From assembly GCF_959029255.1 (NCBI RefSeq), contig NZ_CAUFUE010000003.1, forward strand, positions 62,001 through 126,000: a DNA stretch of 64,000 nucleotides, given 5' to 3'. Both the position numbers and the translations under genes were made by a program. The notes beneath the pieces are model-generated. The model did not search any database. It saw nothing but the letters and a program-made list of their open reading frames with translations, and was not told the origin of the DNA. This document shows, one piece after another, positions 25,345 to 34,718 of the stretch (the stretch's first letter is position 1; each line of letters opens with the position of its first letter). The DNA comes from an uncultured Bacteroides sp. Its GTDB lineage: Bacteria; Bacteroidota; Bacteroidia; Bacteroidales; Bacteroidaceae.

Positions 25345-28300
25345 ATGGGACAAGTTGAAACTAAATGCCGTATAGCTGCCAAGCTATTCTTTTTCTTACT
25401 GACAATCTGCGTTTTATCTTCCTGTTCAAGCAGCAGGAAAGATATTATTCCTTCGGCCGAATATGCTCCCTATGTAAGTGCATATACCGGAGGCGTTGTC
25501 TCTCGGAATTCGAGTATTCGCATAGAGTTGACACAGGATCAGCCTATGGTAGATTTAAACAATGAATTGGAAAAGAACCCATTCAGTTTTTCCCCCTCTT
25601 TGAAAGGTAAAGCCTACTGGGTCAGCAACAATACCATCGAGTTCCTTCCCGAAGAAGGTTCTCTGAAACCGGGAGAACTCTATGAAGGAACTTTCCGATT
25701 AGGGGATTTCGTGGAAGTGGACAGCCGACTGAAAGAGTTCAAGTTCTCGTTCCGGGTACAGGAAAGTAATTTCGCCTTGCAAACAGAAGCGCTTTCACAA
25801 ACAGACGCTAAGCCCGACAAGGTGGACATAAAAGGAGAAATTCGCTTCAGTGACACCGTAAAGAAAGAAGATGTAGAGAAAATCTTGTCTGCTACTGACA
25901 GCAAAGGGGGGACATTTCCCTTTACCGTTACTGCCACTGATAACCCGGCACGGTATCAGTTCGAGATTAATGATATTCCCCGGACAGATGAAGATTACCA
26001 GTTGGATATAAAAGCAGATGGCAATTCCATCGGCATTAACTGGAAGCAGAACGTCGATATACTGATTCCTGCCCGGAAAAGTTTCCGGTTCCTATCTGCC
26101 GAACGCATCGAACAACCGGAGAACGGAATTGAAATCGTATTCTCTTCGCCCGTCTCCACTACACAAGATTTGAAGGGATTAATCGAAATACCGGAAGTGA
26201 CAAACTCCACCATTCAAGTAAAGGACAATAAGGTATATATCTACTTTGAAGCCAACCAACTAAATAAAATAACCTTAAATATATATGAAGGTGTAAAAGA
26301 CAGTGAAGGAAAAGCATTAGGTAGCGCACATACCATTTCATTCAGCGAAATCAACCTGAAACCGGAAGTGCGAATGTTGACTTCCTCCGCTATCTTGCCT
26401 AATTCTCAAAATCTCATTATCCCATTTCAGGCAGTCAACCTCTATGCAGTAGATTTAAGTGTCATCCGTATCTTTGAGAGTAATGTGCTGATGTTTATGC
26501 AGACTAATACACTGGCATCTGCCAATGAACTGAGACGGGCCGGCAGATTAGTCTATAAAAAAACATTATGGCTGGCAAAAGACAAAACTAAAGACATTCA
26601 TCGTTGGGAAGATTATTCCATAGACCTTGCCGGACTGATTCATCAGGAACCGGGTGCCATTTATCGCATTATCCTTAGTTTCCGGCAAGAATACTCCGCT
26701 TATCCTTGCGGGAATACGGATGAGCAGAACATGAAATTTGCAGATAATACGAATTCTGACGGTTTGACCAAAGTCAGTGGAAATGTAATCTCGGAGGAGG
26801 AAGAAGCCGCCTGGGATATTCCGCAAAGTTACTTCTACTATAACGGTGGAGTGCAAATGGACTGGAGCCAGTATGACTGGAGGGAACGTAACAATCCGTG
26901 CCATCCATCCTATTATATGGATTCCGACCGGGCGGCTTCCTGTAATGTATACGCCTCCAATATAGGAATGATTGCCAAACGGAACTCGTTGAACAAACTA
27001 TGGATTGCGGTAAACAATATTCTGGATACCAACCCCATAGAAAAGGCTAGAATAACCGTTTATAACTTCCAGCTGCAACCCATCGGAACGGGAGAAACCA
27101 ATTATGAAGGATTTGCGGAAATAACTTCCAAAGGTATCCCGTTTATCGTGGTTGCCGAATCGGAAAAGCAGAAAGCATACGTCAGAGTCGCTGATGGTGA
27201 AGAACAGTCCGTCAGCCGTTTCGATGTAGGTGGTAAGGAAATACAAAAAGGTTTGAAAGGGTTTATTTATGGTGAAAGAGGGGTTTGGAGACCGGGAGAT
27301 ACCCTGCACGTATCCTTTATCCTGGAAGACAGGGAAAGGAGAATACCGGACACACATCCCGTAGCGTTGGAAATCTACAATCCAAGGGGACAATTCTATA
27401 CAAAGATGATTTCCACACAAGGTACTAACGGATTTTATACATTTGATGTGCCAACACAACCGGATGCTCCTACAGGGCTTTGGAACGCTTATGTGAAAGT
27501 AGGTGGAACCGCTTTCCACAAAAGCTTACGCATAGAAACTGTAAAGCCTAACCGATTGAAGATTAACCTGAAGTTACCACAAGATATTATTCAGGCCTCA
27601 GCAAAGGAAATACCCGTGACGCTTTCTTCCGCCTGGCTGACAGGAGCCACCGCTTCACATCTGAAGGCAAAGGTGGAAATGTCCCTATCGAAAGTAAACA
27701 CACAATTCAAGAATTACAGCCAGTACCTCTTCAACGACCCTGCTACAGAATTTACAACCGTCAAAACGGATGTATTCAACGGTAGTCTGGACGGTGAAGG
27801 AAAAACTACTTTTAAGTGGAAGCTTCCCAATGCCGCCAATGCACCGGGTATGCTCAACGCTACACTTACCACCCGCGTGTTTGAACCGGGAGGGGATGCC
27901 AGTATCCATGTACAAACCGTGCCCTACTCCCCACTTTCATCGTATGTCGGCATCAATTTGAATGAACCGAAAGGACGATACATCGAAACAGATAAGGATC
28001 ATCGGTTTGATATCGTCACCGTTAATGATAAAGGTCAATTAATCAATCGTTCCAACCTGGAATACAAGGTTTATCGCATAGATTGGAGTTGGTGGTGGGA
28101 AAATCGTGAAGAATCATTCGGTACTTACATAAACAGCAGTTCAATCACCCCGGTCGCCAGCGGTAATTTACAAACTGCCGGTGGAAAAGCCAGTTTTAAA
28201 TTACGCATCAACTACCCGGGGTGGGGACGCTATCTGGTATATGTAAAAGATAAGGAGAGTGGCCACGCCACGGGGGGTACCGTATATATCGATTGGCCCG

Positions 28301-30957
28301 AATGGAGGGGACGTTCCAACAAGACTGACCCCAGCGGAATCAAGATGCTTGCTTTCTCACTGGACAAGGATTCTTATGAAATTGGAGAAACTGCCACAGC
28401 CATTATCCCTGCCGCCGCAGGAGGACGTGCGCTTGTTTCCCTTGAAAATGGTTCTACTGTGTTGAAACGTGAATGGATCGAAGCCGGAACTCAGGGTGAT
28501 ACCAAATATTCATTTGAGGTGACCCCTGAAATGGCTCCGAATGTATATCTGCACATCAGCCTACTGCAACCACACGCACAGACAGTAAATGATTTGCCTA
28601 TTCGCATGTATGGTGTCATGCCGGTAATGGTTACCAATAAACAAACGATATTGCAACCGCAAATCCAACTACCGGAAGTATTACGACCGGAAACGAACTT
28701 CAATGTCACCGTCAGCGAGAAAAACGGTAAGCCCATGACTTATACATTGGCTATTGTGGATGACGGCCTACTTGACCTTACCAACTACAAGACCCCTGAC
28801 CCGTGGAATGAGTTCTATGCCCGTGAAGCATTGGGTATCCGCACCTGGGACATGTATGATGATGTATTGGGGGCATCTGCCGGACGTTATACTTCTTTGT
28901 TCAGTACAGGAGGTGATGAAATGCTGAAACCTGCCGATGCAAAAGCGAACCGCTTTAAGCCGGTAGTGAAATTTATAGGCCCATTTTATATAGGTAAAGG
29001 AAGACAGCAGACACACACACTGAAGTTACCTATGTATGTAGGTTCCGTACGCACTATGGTGGTTGCCGGGCAAGACGGGGCATACGGCAAAGCTGAAAAG
29101 GCTTCGTTTGTACGCACCCCTCTGATGCTGCTGTCTACCCTGCCTCGTGTTCTAAGTACCCAAGAAGAAATTACCGTACCGGTAAATATCTTCGCCATGG
29201 AAAAAGAAGTGAAGGATGCAACGGTTGCTATTCAAGTTTCAGGAGGCGGAATACAAGTAGTTGGGAACGCCAAGCAGACCGTCACTTTCAGCCGGCCGGG
29301 TGATAAGCTGATATTCTTCAAGATAAAGACCGGCAGCAAAACCGGAAAAGCAACTGTTCACCTCACAGCCAACGGTGGAGGGCAACAAACCAAAGAAACC
29401 ATTGAAATAGAGGTCCGAAACCCTAACCCCGCTGTGACGCTTCGCAACAGTCAATGGGTGGAAACCGGACAGAGCGCGACTCTTTCTTATAACCTGCAAG
29501 GTGCCAATCCTGAGAATAGCAGTGTGCAACTTGAAGTATCCCGTATACCTTCAGTAGATATCACTCGCCGCTTCGATTTCCTCTATAACTATCAGCACAA
29601 TTGTTCGGAGCAGTTGACTTCCAAGGCATTACCGCTATTATTTGTCAGCCGGTTCAAGGCCGTAGACAACAAAGAAACTGAAAAGATAAAAGCAAACGTA
29701 CAGGAAGGGATACGCCAGCTTTATGGTCGCCAACTTCCCAACGGCGGATTTGTATACTGGCCGGGGGATGCTGTTGCCAACGAATGGATTACATCCTATG
29801 CCGGAATGTTCCTTGTTCTGGCACAAGAAAAAGGGTATGCCGTCAACCAGAATGTATTGAATAAATGGAAACGCTTCCAGCGTGCCGCCGCACAAAACTG
29901 GCGCATGCCCCAGCAAGAGAGTGAATGGATACAGTGGCAGTCTGATTTACAACAAACATTCAGACTTTATACCCTGGCATTGGCGGGTGCGCCCGAATAT
30001 GGAACGATGAACCGGATGAAAGAACAGCCGGGCTTATCCAAGCAGGCTAAATGGAGACTTGCCGCAACATACGCATTGGCAGGTAAGATGAAACCTGCCG
30101 GGGAACTGATTTATAACATTGAAACTACCGTAAAACCGTATTCTTCAAATAATATCATTTATGGTTCATCCGAGCGTGATGAAGCAATGATTCTGGAGAC
30201 TTTGATACTGATGAATCGTGAGCAAGCCGCTTTGCAACAAGCAAAAAAGATTTCACAGAATTTATCCCGTGAAAATTGGTTCAGCACCCAGTCTACCGCT
30301 TTTGCCTTAATGGCTATGGGACGTCTGGCAGAGAAACTTTCCGGGACACTGGATTTTACCTGGAACTGGAATGGGAAGCAGCAACCGGCTGTAAAATCTG
30401 CTAAAGCCGTATTTGAAAAAGCATTGTCCACTACGCCCTCAAAAGGTAATGTTACTCTAAAAAATGAGGGAAAAGGTGCATTAGGGTTCGATATGATTAC
30501 GCGCATGCAATTATTGAATGATACACTGCCCGCGATGAGTAACAATCTTCGGATTGAAGTAAAATACACGGACTTGAACGGTGCCCCGATTTCTGTTGAA
30601 AACATTAAGCAAGGAACGGACTTTATGGCAACGGTTGCAATAGGCAACATCAGTGGTACTACCGATTACAGTAATCTGGCATTGACTCATATCATACCAT
30701 CCGGATGGGAGATTTACAATGACAGAATCATGAATCCGGAAGTTGTTTCCACCAAAAACTATACGTATCAAGATATCCGGGACGACCGTGTACTGACCTA
30801 TTTCGACTTGCAACGTGGTGAGTCGAAGAAGTTTATCGTCAGGATGCAAGCCACGTATGCAGGAAACTTTGTGTTACCGGCCGTTCAGTGCGAAGCCATG
30901 TATGACTCATCCGCACAAGCGCGTACAAAGGCAGGAAGAACAACTGTGAGCCAATAA
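25345..30957 (+). CDS. Bacterial alpha-2-macroglobulin lipoprotein with intact thioester
   Basis: The 1870-residue lipoprotein has a signal peptide ending in the lipobox LSSC. It has repeated macroglobulin (MG) beta-domains, the bait-region/A2M domain around residues 1000-1250, a thioester motif CSEQ beginning at Cys1420 inside the alpha-helical TED domain (HNCSEQLTSKALPLLF), and a C-terminal receptor-binding-like domain. Such proteins sit in the periplasm and trap attacking proteases through the thioester. The next gene, pbpC, overlaps it by one base, the classic pairing of YfhM-type A2M with PBP1C, which suggests a joint envelope-defence and repair role. Confidence 0.93.
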   Translation: MGQVETKCRIAAKLFFFLLTICVLSSCSSSRKDIIPSAEYAPYVSAYTGGVVSRNSSIRIELTQDQPMVDLNNELEKNPFSFSPSLKGKAYWVSNNTIEFLPEEGSLKPGELYEGTFRLGDFVEVDSRLKEFKFSFRVQESNFALQTEALSQTDAKPDKVDIKGEIRFSDTVKKEDVEKILSATDSKGGTFPFTVTATDNPARYQFEINDIPRTDEDYQLDIKADGNSIGINWKQNVDILIPARKSFRFLSAERIEQPENGIEIVFSSPVSTTQDLKGLIEIPEVTNSTIQVKDNKVYIYFEANQLNKITLNIYEGVKDSEGKALGSAHTISFSEINLKPEVRMLTSSAILPNSQNLIIPFQAVNLYAVDLSVIRIFESNVLMFMQTNTLASANELRRAGRLVYKKTLWLAKDKTKDIHRWEDYSIDLAGLIHQEPGAIYRIILSFRQEYSAYPCGNTDEQNMKFADNTNSDGLTKVSGNVISEEEEAAWDIPQSYFYYNGGVQMDWSQYDWRERNNPCHPSYYMDSDRAASCNVYASNIGMIAKRNSLNKLWIAVNNILDTNPIEKARITVYNFQLQPIGTGETNYEGFAEITSKGIPFIVVAESEKQKAYVRVADGEEQSVSRFDVGGKEIQKGLKGFIYGERGVWRPGDTLHVSFILEDRERRIPDTHPVALEIYNPRGQFYTKMISTQGTNGFYTFDVPTQPDAPTGLWNAYVKVGGTAFHKSLRIETVKPNRLKINLKLPQDIIQASAKEIPVTLSSAWLTGATASHLKAKVEMSLSKVNTQFKNYSQYLFNDPATEFTTVKTDVFNGSLDGEGKTTFKWKLPNAANAPGMLNATLTTRVFEPGGDASIHVQTVPYSPLSSYVGINLNEPKGRYIETDKDHRFDIVTVNDKGQLINRSNLEYKVYRIDWSWWWENREESFGTYINSSSITPVASGNLQTAGGKASFKLRINYPGWGRYLVYVKDKESGHATGGTVYIDWPEWRGRSNKTDPSGIKMLAFSLDKDSYEIGETATAIIPAAAGGRALVSLENGSTVLKREWIEAGTQGDTKYSFEVTPEMAPNVYLHISLLQPHAQTVNDLPIRMYGVMPVMVTNKQTILQPQIQLPEVLRPETNFNVTVSEKNGKPMTYTLAIVDDGLLDLTNYKTPDPWNEFYAREALGIRTWDMYDDVLGASAGRYTSLFSTGGDEMLKPADAKANRFKPVVKFIGPFYIGKGRQQTHTLKLPMYVGSVRTMVVAGQDGAYGKAEKASFVRTPLMLLSTLPRVLSTQEEITVPVNIFAMEKEVKDATVAIQVSGGGIQVVGNAKQTVTFSRPGDKLIFFKIKTGSKTGKATVHLTANGGGQQTKETIEIEVRNPNPAVTLRNSQWVETGQSATLSYNLQGANPENSSVQLEVSRIPSVDITRRFDFLYNYQHNCSEQLTSKALPLLFVSRFKAVDNKETEKIKANVQEGIRQLYGRQLPNGGFVYWPGDAVANEWITSYAGMFLVLAQEKGYAVNQNVLNKWKRFQRAAAQNWRMPQQESEWIQWQSDLQQTFRLYTLALAGAPEYGTMNRMKEQPGLSKQAKWRLAATYALAGKMKPAGELIYNIETTVKPYSSNNIIYGSSERDEAMILETLILMNREQAALQQAKKISQNLSRENWFSTQSTAFALMAMGRLAEKLSGTLDFTWNWNGKQQPAVKSAKAVFEKALSTTPSKGNVTLKNEGKGALGFDMITRMQLLNDTLPAMSNNLRIEVKYTDLNGAPISVENIKQGTDFMATVAIGNISGTTDYSNLALTHIIPSGWEIYNDRIMNPEVVSTKNYTYQDIRDDRVLTYFDLQRGESKKFIVRMQATYAGNFVLPAVQCEAMYDSSAQARTKAGRTTVSQ

Positions 30958-33284
30958 TGCAAAGATTTCTACATAAAATAAAGAAATATATCAATCAACT
31001 GTCTGTTACCGGAAAAGTAATACTCATCCTCCTTACTTTTCTGGTAACAGCTTATATCTTTTGTCTCCCTAAACAGTTATTTCACGTATCTTACTCTACC
31101 GTCGTTGCCGACCGGAACGGCGAACTTCTGGGAGCACGCATTGCATCCGACGGGCAATGGCGTTTTCCTCCCCGCACCACTACACCGGAGAAAATCAGGC
31201 AATGCCTGGTTACTTTTGAAGACAAGCACTTCTATCACCATTGGGGAGTCAATCCATTATCCATCGGCAGAGCCATTTACCAAAATCTGAAAAACAAACG
31301 TATCATAAGCGGGGGCAGCACTCTCACTATGCAGACCATTCGCCTGGCTAGAAATGAATCCAGAACCTTCGGAGAAAAGCTCATTGAGATGATTTTAGCT
31401 ACCCGACTTGAGTTCCGTGCGTCTAAAGAAGAAATCCTGTCCATGTATATATCGCATGCCCCGTTCGGTGGAAATGTCGTAGGACTGGACGCGGCTGCAT
31501 GGCGTTATTTCGGGCATCCGGCAGAAGAACTGTCGTGGGCAGAATCGGCAATGCTGGCAGTTCTGCCGAATGCTCCTTCCATGATACATCTTTCAAAAGG
31601 ACGTAAAGCGTTGCTTGATAAACGAAACCGGCTTTTGAAACAGTTGCATGAAAAAGCAATAATCAATACCTCCACATACGAACTGGCTGTTAGCGAGCCT
31701 CTTCCTGCCGAACCTCATCCGCTACCTCACATCGCGCCACATCTGGTCAGCCGTTTTTATCAGGAACGAAACGGGCAATATTCATTATCCACCATTGATA
31801 AGGACCTCCAAATCCAGATAGAAAGCCTGGCCGAACGTTGGAGCAATGAATTCAACAGAAGCGATATACGAAACCTGGCAATTCTGGTAATCGATATTAC
31901 AACCAATCAGGTAGCAGCTTATTGCGGAAATGTCCATTTTGAACAGAAACGGGCAGGCAATCAAGTAGACGTCATTCAAGCTCCCAGAAGTACAGGGAGT
32001 ATCCTGAAACCATTCCTCTATTATGCAATGTTGCAGGAAGGCAGCCTATTACCGAAAATGTTGTTGCCGGATATTCCCATTAATATCAATGGCTTCACTC
32101 CACAGAACTTCAGCCTGCAATTTGAAGGAGCTGTTCCCGCATCCGAAGCATTGGCACGGTCACTAAATATCCCTGCCGTAACCATGTTGCAAAAATATGG
32201 TGTTCCCAAATTCCACGGTTTTCTTAAACAGATTGGTTTAAAAACATTGAACCGACCGGCCTCCCACTACGGATTATCCCTCATCCTGGGAGGTGCGGAA
32301 GCTACTCTGTGGGATATTACAAATGCATACGCCAACATGGGACGCAGTCTGCTGAAACTTCCACAAAACACTTGTAATCTACTGCTCTCTAAGGAAACGA
32401 CACAAACAACAGATTTATTTCAACCGGGTGCCGTATGGCAAACGTTTGATGCTTTGATAGAAGTCAACCGGCCCGAGGAAATAGATTGGAAATCCATTCC
32501 TTCGATGTATCCCGTTGCCTGGAAGACCGGAACAAGTTACGGCTTCCGTGATGCTTGGGCAGTAGGTGTAACTCCCCGCTTTGCTGTAGGAGTATGGGTA
32601 GGCAATGCTACCGGAGAAGGGAAACCGGGACTGGTAGGCGCACGTACGGCAGGTCCGGTATTGTTTGATATATTCAATCTGCTACCCTCCTCTCCTAAAT
32701 GGTTCGAACGTCCCACGGGTATTTTCGTTGAAGCGGAAATATGTCGTCAGTCCGGACATCTGAAGAGTCGGTTCTGTGAGGAAACCGATAGCATGCTGAT
32801 ACTCCCTTCAGGGTTGAAAACCGAAGTTTGTCCTTATCACCACCCCATCACTCTGTCGGCAGACGGCACTCATCGCATTTACGAAAACTGCGCCAACACT
32901 GAACCTACCATTCAAAAATCATGGTTTACCCTGCCCCCCGTATGGGAATGGTATTACAAGCAACATCACCCCGAATATACTCCCCTACCTCCTTTTAAAC
33001 CCGGTTGCGGAGAAGATGCATTACAAATCATGCAATTTATCTATCCTCCCATGAATGCCCATATTGTTTTGCCCAAACTGTTGGACGGCAGCAGAGGAGT
33101 TGTCACAGTAGAGCTGGCTCATAGCAATCCCAATACCACTATTTTTTGGCATCTTGACGAAACCTACCTCACCCAAACGCAGGATTTTCATAAAATATCC
33201 CTGCAACCTGTTCCCGGAAAACATTTCCTCACTGCGGTGGACAGTGAAGGAAATTCCATTTCCACCACTTTCTACGTGGAATAA
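30957..33284 (+). CDS. pbpC: Penicillin-binding protein 1C
   Basis: The 775-residue bifunctional class-A PBP has an N-terminal transmembrane anchor, a GT51 glycosyltransferase domain (catalytic Glu88 in FEDKHFYHHWG; GGSTLTMQ), a transpeptidase domain (Ser348 and Lys351 in STGSILKP; KTGTSYG at 523) and a C-terminal BiPBP_C beta-domain (about 690-775). It synthesises and crosslinks peptidoglycan. It is translationally coupled to the alpha-2-macroglobulin gene by TAATG. A small AAACAT/ATGTTT hairpin with a following T-run (33305-33325) may terminate the transcript. Confidence 0.94.
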   Translation: MQRFLHKIKKYINQLSVTGKVILILLTFLVTAYIFCLPKQLFHVSYSTVVADRNGELLGARIASDGQWRFPPRTTTPEKIRQCLVTFEDKHFYHHWGVNPLSIGRAIYQNLKNKRIISGGSTLTMQTIRLARNESRTFGEKLIEMILATRLEFRASKEEILSMYISHAPFGGNVVGLDAAAWRYFGHPAEELSWAESAMLAVLPNAPSMIHLSKGRKALLDKRNRLLKQLHEKAIINTSTYELAVSEPLPAEPHPLPHIAPHLVSRFYQERNGQYSLSTIDKDLQIQIESLAERWSNEFNRSDIRNLAILVIDITTNQVAAYCGNVHFEQKRAGNQVDVIQAPRSTGSILKPFLYYAMLQEGSLLPKMLLPDIPININGFTPQNFSLQFEGAVPASEALARSLNIPAVTMLQKYGVPKFHGFLKQIGLKTLNRPASHYGLSLILGGAEATLWDITNAYANMGRSLLKLPQNTCNLLLSKETTQTTDLFQPGAVWQTFDALIEVNRPEEIDWKSIPSMYPVAWKTGTSYGFRDAWAVGVTPRFAVGVWVGNATGEGKPGLVGARTAGPVLFDIFNLLPSSPKWFERPTGIFVEAEICRQSGHLKSRFCEETDSMLILPSGLKTEVCPYHHPITLSADGTHRIYENCANTEPTIQKSWFTLPPVWEWYYKQHHPEYTPLPPFKPGCGEDALQIMQFIYPPMNAHIVLPKLLDGSRGVVTVELAHSNPNTTIFWHLDETYLTQTQDFHKISLQPVPGKHFLTAVDSEGNSISTTFYVE

Positions 33285-33382
33285 AGCATAAAACCAAGTT
33301 ACTTTAAACATCGAATGTTTATTTTTAGAGTATTTAATGAAAATACCTAAAAGAGAGGAGTGCATATTACCTAAAAAGTAAC

Positions 33383-33390
33383 TATTTTTG
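33383..33390 (+). promoter_or_regulatory. -7 box TATTTTTG for nagA
   Basis: It is an exact TAnnTTTG match 62 bp upstream of the ATG. Confidence 0.6.
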
Positions 33391-33452
33391 TCCTTCGAAA
33401 CGATGTCGAAATGACAGCATAATTAATTTTATAACTCTAACCCCTAAATCCT

Positions 33453-34619
33453 ATGTTGACTCAACTTATCAACGCTCGTATTCTGACCCCTCAAGGTTGG
33501 CTCAAAGACGGCTCTGTACTTATCAGAGACGGAAAAATTCTGGAAGTAACCAATTGTGACCTCGCCGTTATCGGTGCGCAACTGATTGATGTAAAAGGTA
33601 TGTATGTACTCCCCGGTGGCGTAGAAATACATGCACACGGCGGTGGCGGACGCGACTTTATGGAATGTACCGAAGATGCTTTCCGTGGGGCAGTCAAGAC
33701 CCACATGAAATATGGAACGACCAGTATCTTCCCTACATTGTCTTCATCTACCGTCCCCATGATTGAACAGGCGGCAGAAACCTGTACCCGGCTGATGGCG
33801 GAAAAAGACAGCCCGATACTCGGCCTTCACTTGGAAGGTCACTACCTGAACATGGCTATGGCAGGCGGACAACTTCCTGAAAACATCAAGAACCCTGACC
33901 CGAACGAGTACATCCCTATTGTAGAAAACCTGCATTGCATCAAGCGATGGGATGCTGCACCGGAATTACCGGGAGCCATGCAGTTCGGTAAATACATCAC
34001 AGCCAAAGGCATTCTGGCTTCAGTTGCACATACACAAGCAGAATTCGAGGATATCCGTACGGCATACGAAGCCGGATATACTCATGCCACTCACTTCTAC
34101 AACGCTATGCCCGGTTTCCACAAACGCCGTGAATATAAATATGAAGGAACAGTGGAAAGTATCTACCTACTGGATGACATGACGGTAGAAGTAGTTGCCG
34201 ACGGCATTCATGTGCCACCTACCATCCTGCGTTTGGTATATAAGATAAAAGGTGTAGAACGGATGTGTGCCATCACCGATGCTCTGGCTTGCGCCGCCAG
34301 TGACAGCAAAGAAGCTTTTGACCCGCGCGTCATCATTGAAGACGGGGTATGTAAACTTGCCGACCACTCCGCACTGGCAGGTAGTGTTGCAACAATGGAC
34401 CGTCTGATACGCACCATGGTGCAAAAGGCAGACATACCATTGGCAGATGCGGCACGCATGGTTTCAGAAACTCCTGCACGTATCATGGGAGTATTCGACC
34501 GCAAAGGTTCTTTGCAGAAGGGTAAAGATGCCGATATCATCGTGATGGACGAAGATTTGAATGTAAGAGCAGTATGGGCGATGGGAAATTTAGTACCGGA
34601 AACCAATACTTTATCATAA
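33453..34619 (+). CDS. nagA: N-acetylglucosamine-6-phosphate deacetylase
   Basis: The 388-residue amidohydrolase-superfamily enzyme has HAHGGGGRD at the barrel start, the metal-binding Glu in HLEGHYLN, the metal His in VAHTQAEF and HATHFYNAMPG, and the catalytic Asp in ITDALACA. It converts GlcNAc-6-P to GlcN-6-P and acetate in amino-sugar and cell-wall recycling. The next gene carries a NagB-like domain, but with a separate promoter box and a degraded active site. Confidence 0.93.
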   Translation: MLTQLINARILTPQGWLKDGSVLIRDGKILEVTNCDLAVIGAQLIDVKGMYVLPGGVEIHAHGGGGRDFMECTEDAFRGAVKTHMKYGTTSIFPTLSSSTVPMIEQAAETCTRLMAEKDSPILGLHLEGHYLNMAMAGGQLPENIKNPDPNEYIPIVENLHCIKRWDAAPELPGAMQFGKYITAKGILASVAHTQAEFEDIRTAYEAGYTHATHFYNAMPGFHKRREYKYEGTVESIYLLDDMTVEVVADGIHVPPTILRLVYKIKGVERMCAITDALACAASDSKEAFDPRVIIEDGVCKLADHSALAGSVATMDRLIRTMVQKADIPLADAARMVSETPARIMGVFDRKGSLQKGKDADIIVMDEDLNVRAVWAMGNLVPETNTLS

Positions 34620-34658
34620 AATATACTTCAACACTATACGAGTGAACTTTGTTCTGCG

Positions 34659-34666
34659 TATTTTTG
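34659..34666 (+). promoter_or_regulatory. -7 box TATTTTTG for the NagB-like/LmbE-like gene
   Basis: It is an exact TAnnTTTG match. The ATG at 34677 is only 10 bp downstream, so the ATG at 34719 is the better start. Confidence 0.6.
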
Positions 34667-34718
34667 TTAAGTTTTAATGAGCGAACGCTTTAATCATTTA
34701 TTAATACCAATAAAACGT

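Noticed and set aside
33298..33382. GTTACTTT and AAAGTAAC as ends of a small mobile element between pbpC and nagA
   Set aside because: The arms are only 8 bp, the interior is simple AT-rich DNA with a small hairpin and a promoter, and no duplication flanks it.
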